Assembly: GCA_965229525.1 (NCBI GenBank)
Contig: OZ245886.1
Coordinates: forward strand, 1,302,001-1,366,000
Length of the DNA stretch: 64,000 nt
Source of the DNA: HXMU1420-13 sp965229525
GTDB taxonomy: Bacteria; Bacteroidota; Rhodothermia; Balneolales; Balneolaceae
Direction of reading: 5' to 3'
Shown: in pieces, positions 62,683 through 64,000 of the stretch
Layout: each line of letters opens with the position of its first letter
How positions within the stretch are numbered: the first letter of the stretch is position 1
Notes under the pieces: generated by a model
The model's database searches: none
Seen by the model: only the letters and a program-made list of their open reading frames with translations
What the model was told of the DNA's origin: nothing
Program-made: the position numbers and the translations under genes

Positions 62683-64000
62683 ATGAAACATATATATCTA
62701 ATTCTTGGGATCGCACTTCTAAGCCTTGGGCAAGTCCGGGCACAGAGTAATCATCCGGATGTATTAAATGCCTACATCGATGAGGCTATGGAAAGCAACT
62801 TAATGCTTCAACAACATCAAATGGATGTGCAGGTAGCGATCCAACAACTCAAACAGTCAAGAGGACTATTCTTTCCGGATGTAAGCTTAAATTCAGATTA
62901 CACCATCGCTTCGGGTGGTAGAACATTGGATTTCCCAATAGGTGATTTACTCAACCCAGTGTACTCCTCACTCAATCAGTTGAATGGAAACAACGCATTC
63001 CCTACTGATTTACAGAATGTGAATGAGCAGTTCTTGCCAGATAATTTCCATGACACTCGACTTACTATAGCTCAACCACTTTTCAATACGGATATCTATT
63101 TCGGTTATCGAGCCCAAAAGGCACTTGTTTCTGTTCAGGAAGCAAAACTTGATGCTTATCGAAATGAGTTAGCTAAGGTAGTAAAAGTCGCTTACTACCA
63201 ATTTATCCAGTCTGAATACTTGATTGATATCCTTGATGAAAATGAACTACTTGTTCAAGAATTAGTTCGCTTAAATGAACGATTGGTTGAAAATGGAATT
63301 GCAACCATTGATGCTGTGTATAGAGCAAGATTTGAACTTTCGAGAATAGAAAGTGAACAAGCTTCTGCTGTTGAGCAAAATCAAACAGCTCAAAGTTATT
63401 TCAATTTTCTTTTGAATCGCTCTTTTGACTCACCAATAGAATTTGATGAAACCGAAACCATTCCATTAGAAGCAGATTCTGATTTACAGGAATACATTGC
63501 TCAAGCTCTAATGGGTCGACCAGAGCTAGATCAGCTGCAATTCGGCATTAATGCACAAAGTGAACTTATTAGCTTAGCATCAGCAAGTCGACTACCTAAA
63601 GCTTCAGTTGGTTTTTTAGCCGGATATCAAGGTCAGGATTACCGTTTTTCAGATGACGAAGATTACCAATTGGTTCAGTTTAACATCACAGTTCCCATCT
63701 TCAGTGGTTTTCGTAAAAACGCGGATATCCAAGAAGCACACATTAATTCAAAGATTGCTGAAACAAGATTGGATGAAGTAGAAGAACAGATCAAACTACA
63801 GGTTATACAATCTAAAGCTGCCCTCGAGGCAGCGTTCAAAACTTACTACGCTTCACAGGCACAACTAGCCAGTGCGAATCGTTTTTTTGACATCAAAAAA
63901 AGACAGTATGAAGAAGGACAGCTTCTTCTAGTCGATTATCTCGACGCCCAAACTCAATACATCAATTCCCTGCAACAACTCAACATTACAAGAAATCAGG
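62683..64000 (+). CDS. TolC-family outer-membrane efflux protein, 3' truncated by window end
   Basis: At least 439 residues are visible, open to the last base. It starts at ATG 62683 with a signal peptide (MKHIYLILGIALLSLGQVRAQ). Coiled-coil helices repeat in two halves (for example VVKVAYYQFIQSEYLIDILDENELLVQELVRL and KLQVIQSKAALEAAFKTYYASQAQLASANRFF), with QPLFNTDI and VPIFSGF strand motifs typical of TolC. It forms the outer-membrane channel of RND or ABC efflux. Partner genes probably lie downstream, outside the window. Confidence 0.9.
   Translation, partial: MKHIYLILGIALLSLGQVRAQSNHPDVLNAYIDEAMESNLMLQQHQMDVQVAIQQLKQSRGLFFPDVSLNSDYTIASGGRTLDFPIGDLLNPVYSSLNQLNGNNAFPTDLQNVNEQFLPDNFHDTRLTIAQPLFNTDIYFGYRAQKALVSVQEAKLDAYRNELAKVVKVAYYQFIQSEYLIDILDENELLVQELVRLNERLVENGIATIDAVYRARFELSRIESEQASAVEQNQTAQSYFNFLLNRSFDSPIEFDETETIPLEADSDLQEYIAQALMGRPELDQLQFGINAQSELISLASASRLPKASVGFLAGYQGQDYRFSDDEDYQLVQFNITVPIFSGFRKNADIQEAHINSKIAETRLDEVEEQIKLQVIQSKAALEAAFKTYYASQAQLASANRFFDIKKRQYEEGQLLLVDYLDAQTQYINSLQQLNITRNQ

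Noticed and set aside
1..64000. CRISPR arrays, tRNA or rRNA genes, integrases and transposases
   Set aside because: I looked through the intergenic gaps by eye and saw no regular spacer arrays, cloverleaf sequences or recombinase motifs. A tRNAscan/Infernal run would be decisive.

Overview
The window is a 64 kb chromosomal segment from a Gram-negative, T9SS-bearing member of the Bacteroidota/Rhodothermota/Balneolota side of the FCB group. A Balneola-like (Balneolales) organism fits best, but this is inference from gene content. The evidence is two secreted proteins with C-terminal 'NPFNP' type IX secretion (T9SS) sorting domains, a PorX-type T9SS regulator, many lipoproteins, a large SecA with insertions, rnpA overlapping rpmH, and moderate-to-low GC. 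No rRNA, tRNA, CRISPR array, prophage or transposase was recognised. Nearly all of the DNA is ordinary, tightly packed chromosome.

Layout. 0-12.5 kb: 5'-truncated M20 amidohydrolase, POT peptide transporter, pyrophosphate-type phosphofructokinase, SQR-like flavoprotein, DUF456 membrane protein, a large BNR-repeat T9SS cargo, an S9 peptidase, and a two-gene unit of a small membrane protein and a Dabb lipoprotein. 12.8-19.1 kb: MFS transporter, then two paralogous signalling-type proteins that share a TolB/FlgO-like domain plus TPRs; one carries a Ser/Thr kinase domain and the other a membrane domain. 19.2-25 kb: DksA-like zinc finger protein, EEP nuclease/phosphatase lipoprotein, polyphosphate glucokinase, DMT exporter, an AhpD-like protein with a MarR regulator and a candidate operator, VOC protein and a TPR protein. 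25-31.4 kb: complete histidine-degradation operon hutH-hutU-hutI-hutG with a divergent LysR regulator. 31.4-40 kb: a degenerate polyphosphate-glucokinase paralogue, secA, an outer-membrane protein, a sterol-desaturase-like protein, and the rpmH-rnpA-yidC cluster. 40-48 kb: orphan HsdR-N-type protein, pnuC, a lipoprotein, tsaE, porX, HhH protein, alpha/beta hydrolase, RluA-type pseudouridine synthase and trhO. 48-59 kb: T9SS metalloprotease-like cargo, an unknown protein, a tandem HU pair (the second fused to a membrane segment and LysM), hemW, gamma-carbonic anhydrase, DUF3667 protein, DsbA-like lipoprotein, cysteine desulfurase, nadC and nadA. 59-64 kb: a repeat-rich stretch in which two ~290 bp non-coding direct repeats flank two lipoproteins and a membrane AraC regulator, then the start of a TolC-family gene cut by the window end.

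Themes. Central carbon use looks tuned to polyphosphate/pyrophosphate donors (PPGK plus PPi-type PFK). NAD metabolism is represented by nadA, nadC and pnuC. Envelope biogenesis and secretion are represented by secA, yidC, porX and T9SS cargo. Intergenic DNA carries at least three families of small palindromic repeats. I do not see a self-evident new defence or mobile system. The most unusual items are the pseudo-enzyme PPGK paralogue, the HU-TM-LysM fusion, the kinase/TolB/TPR pair and the long direct repeats near the right end.
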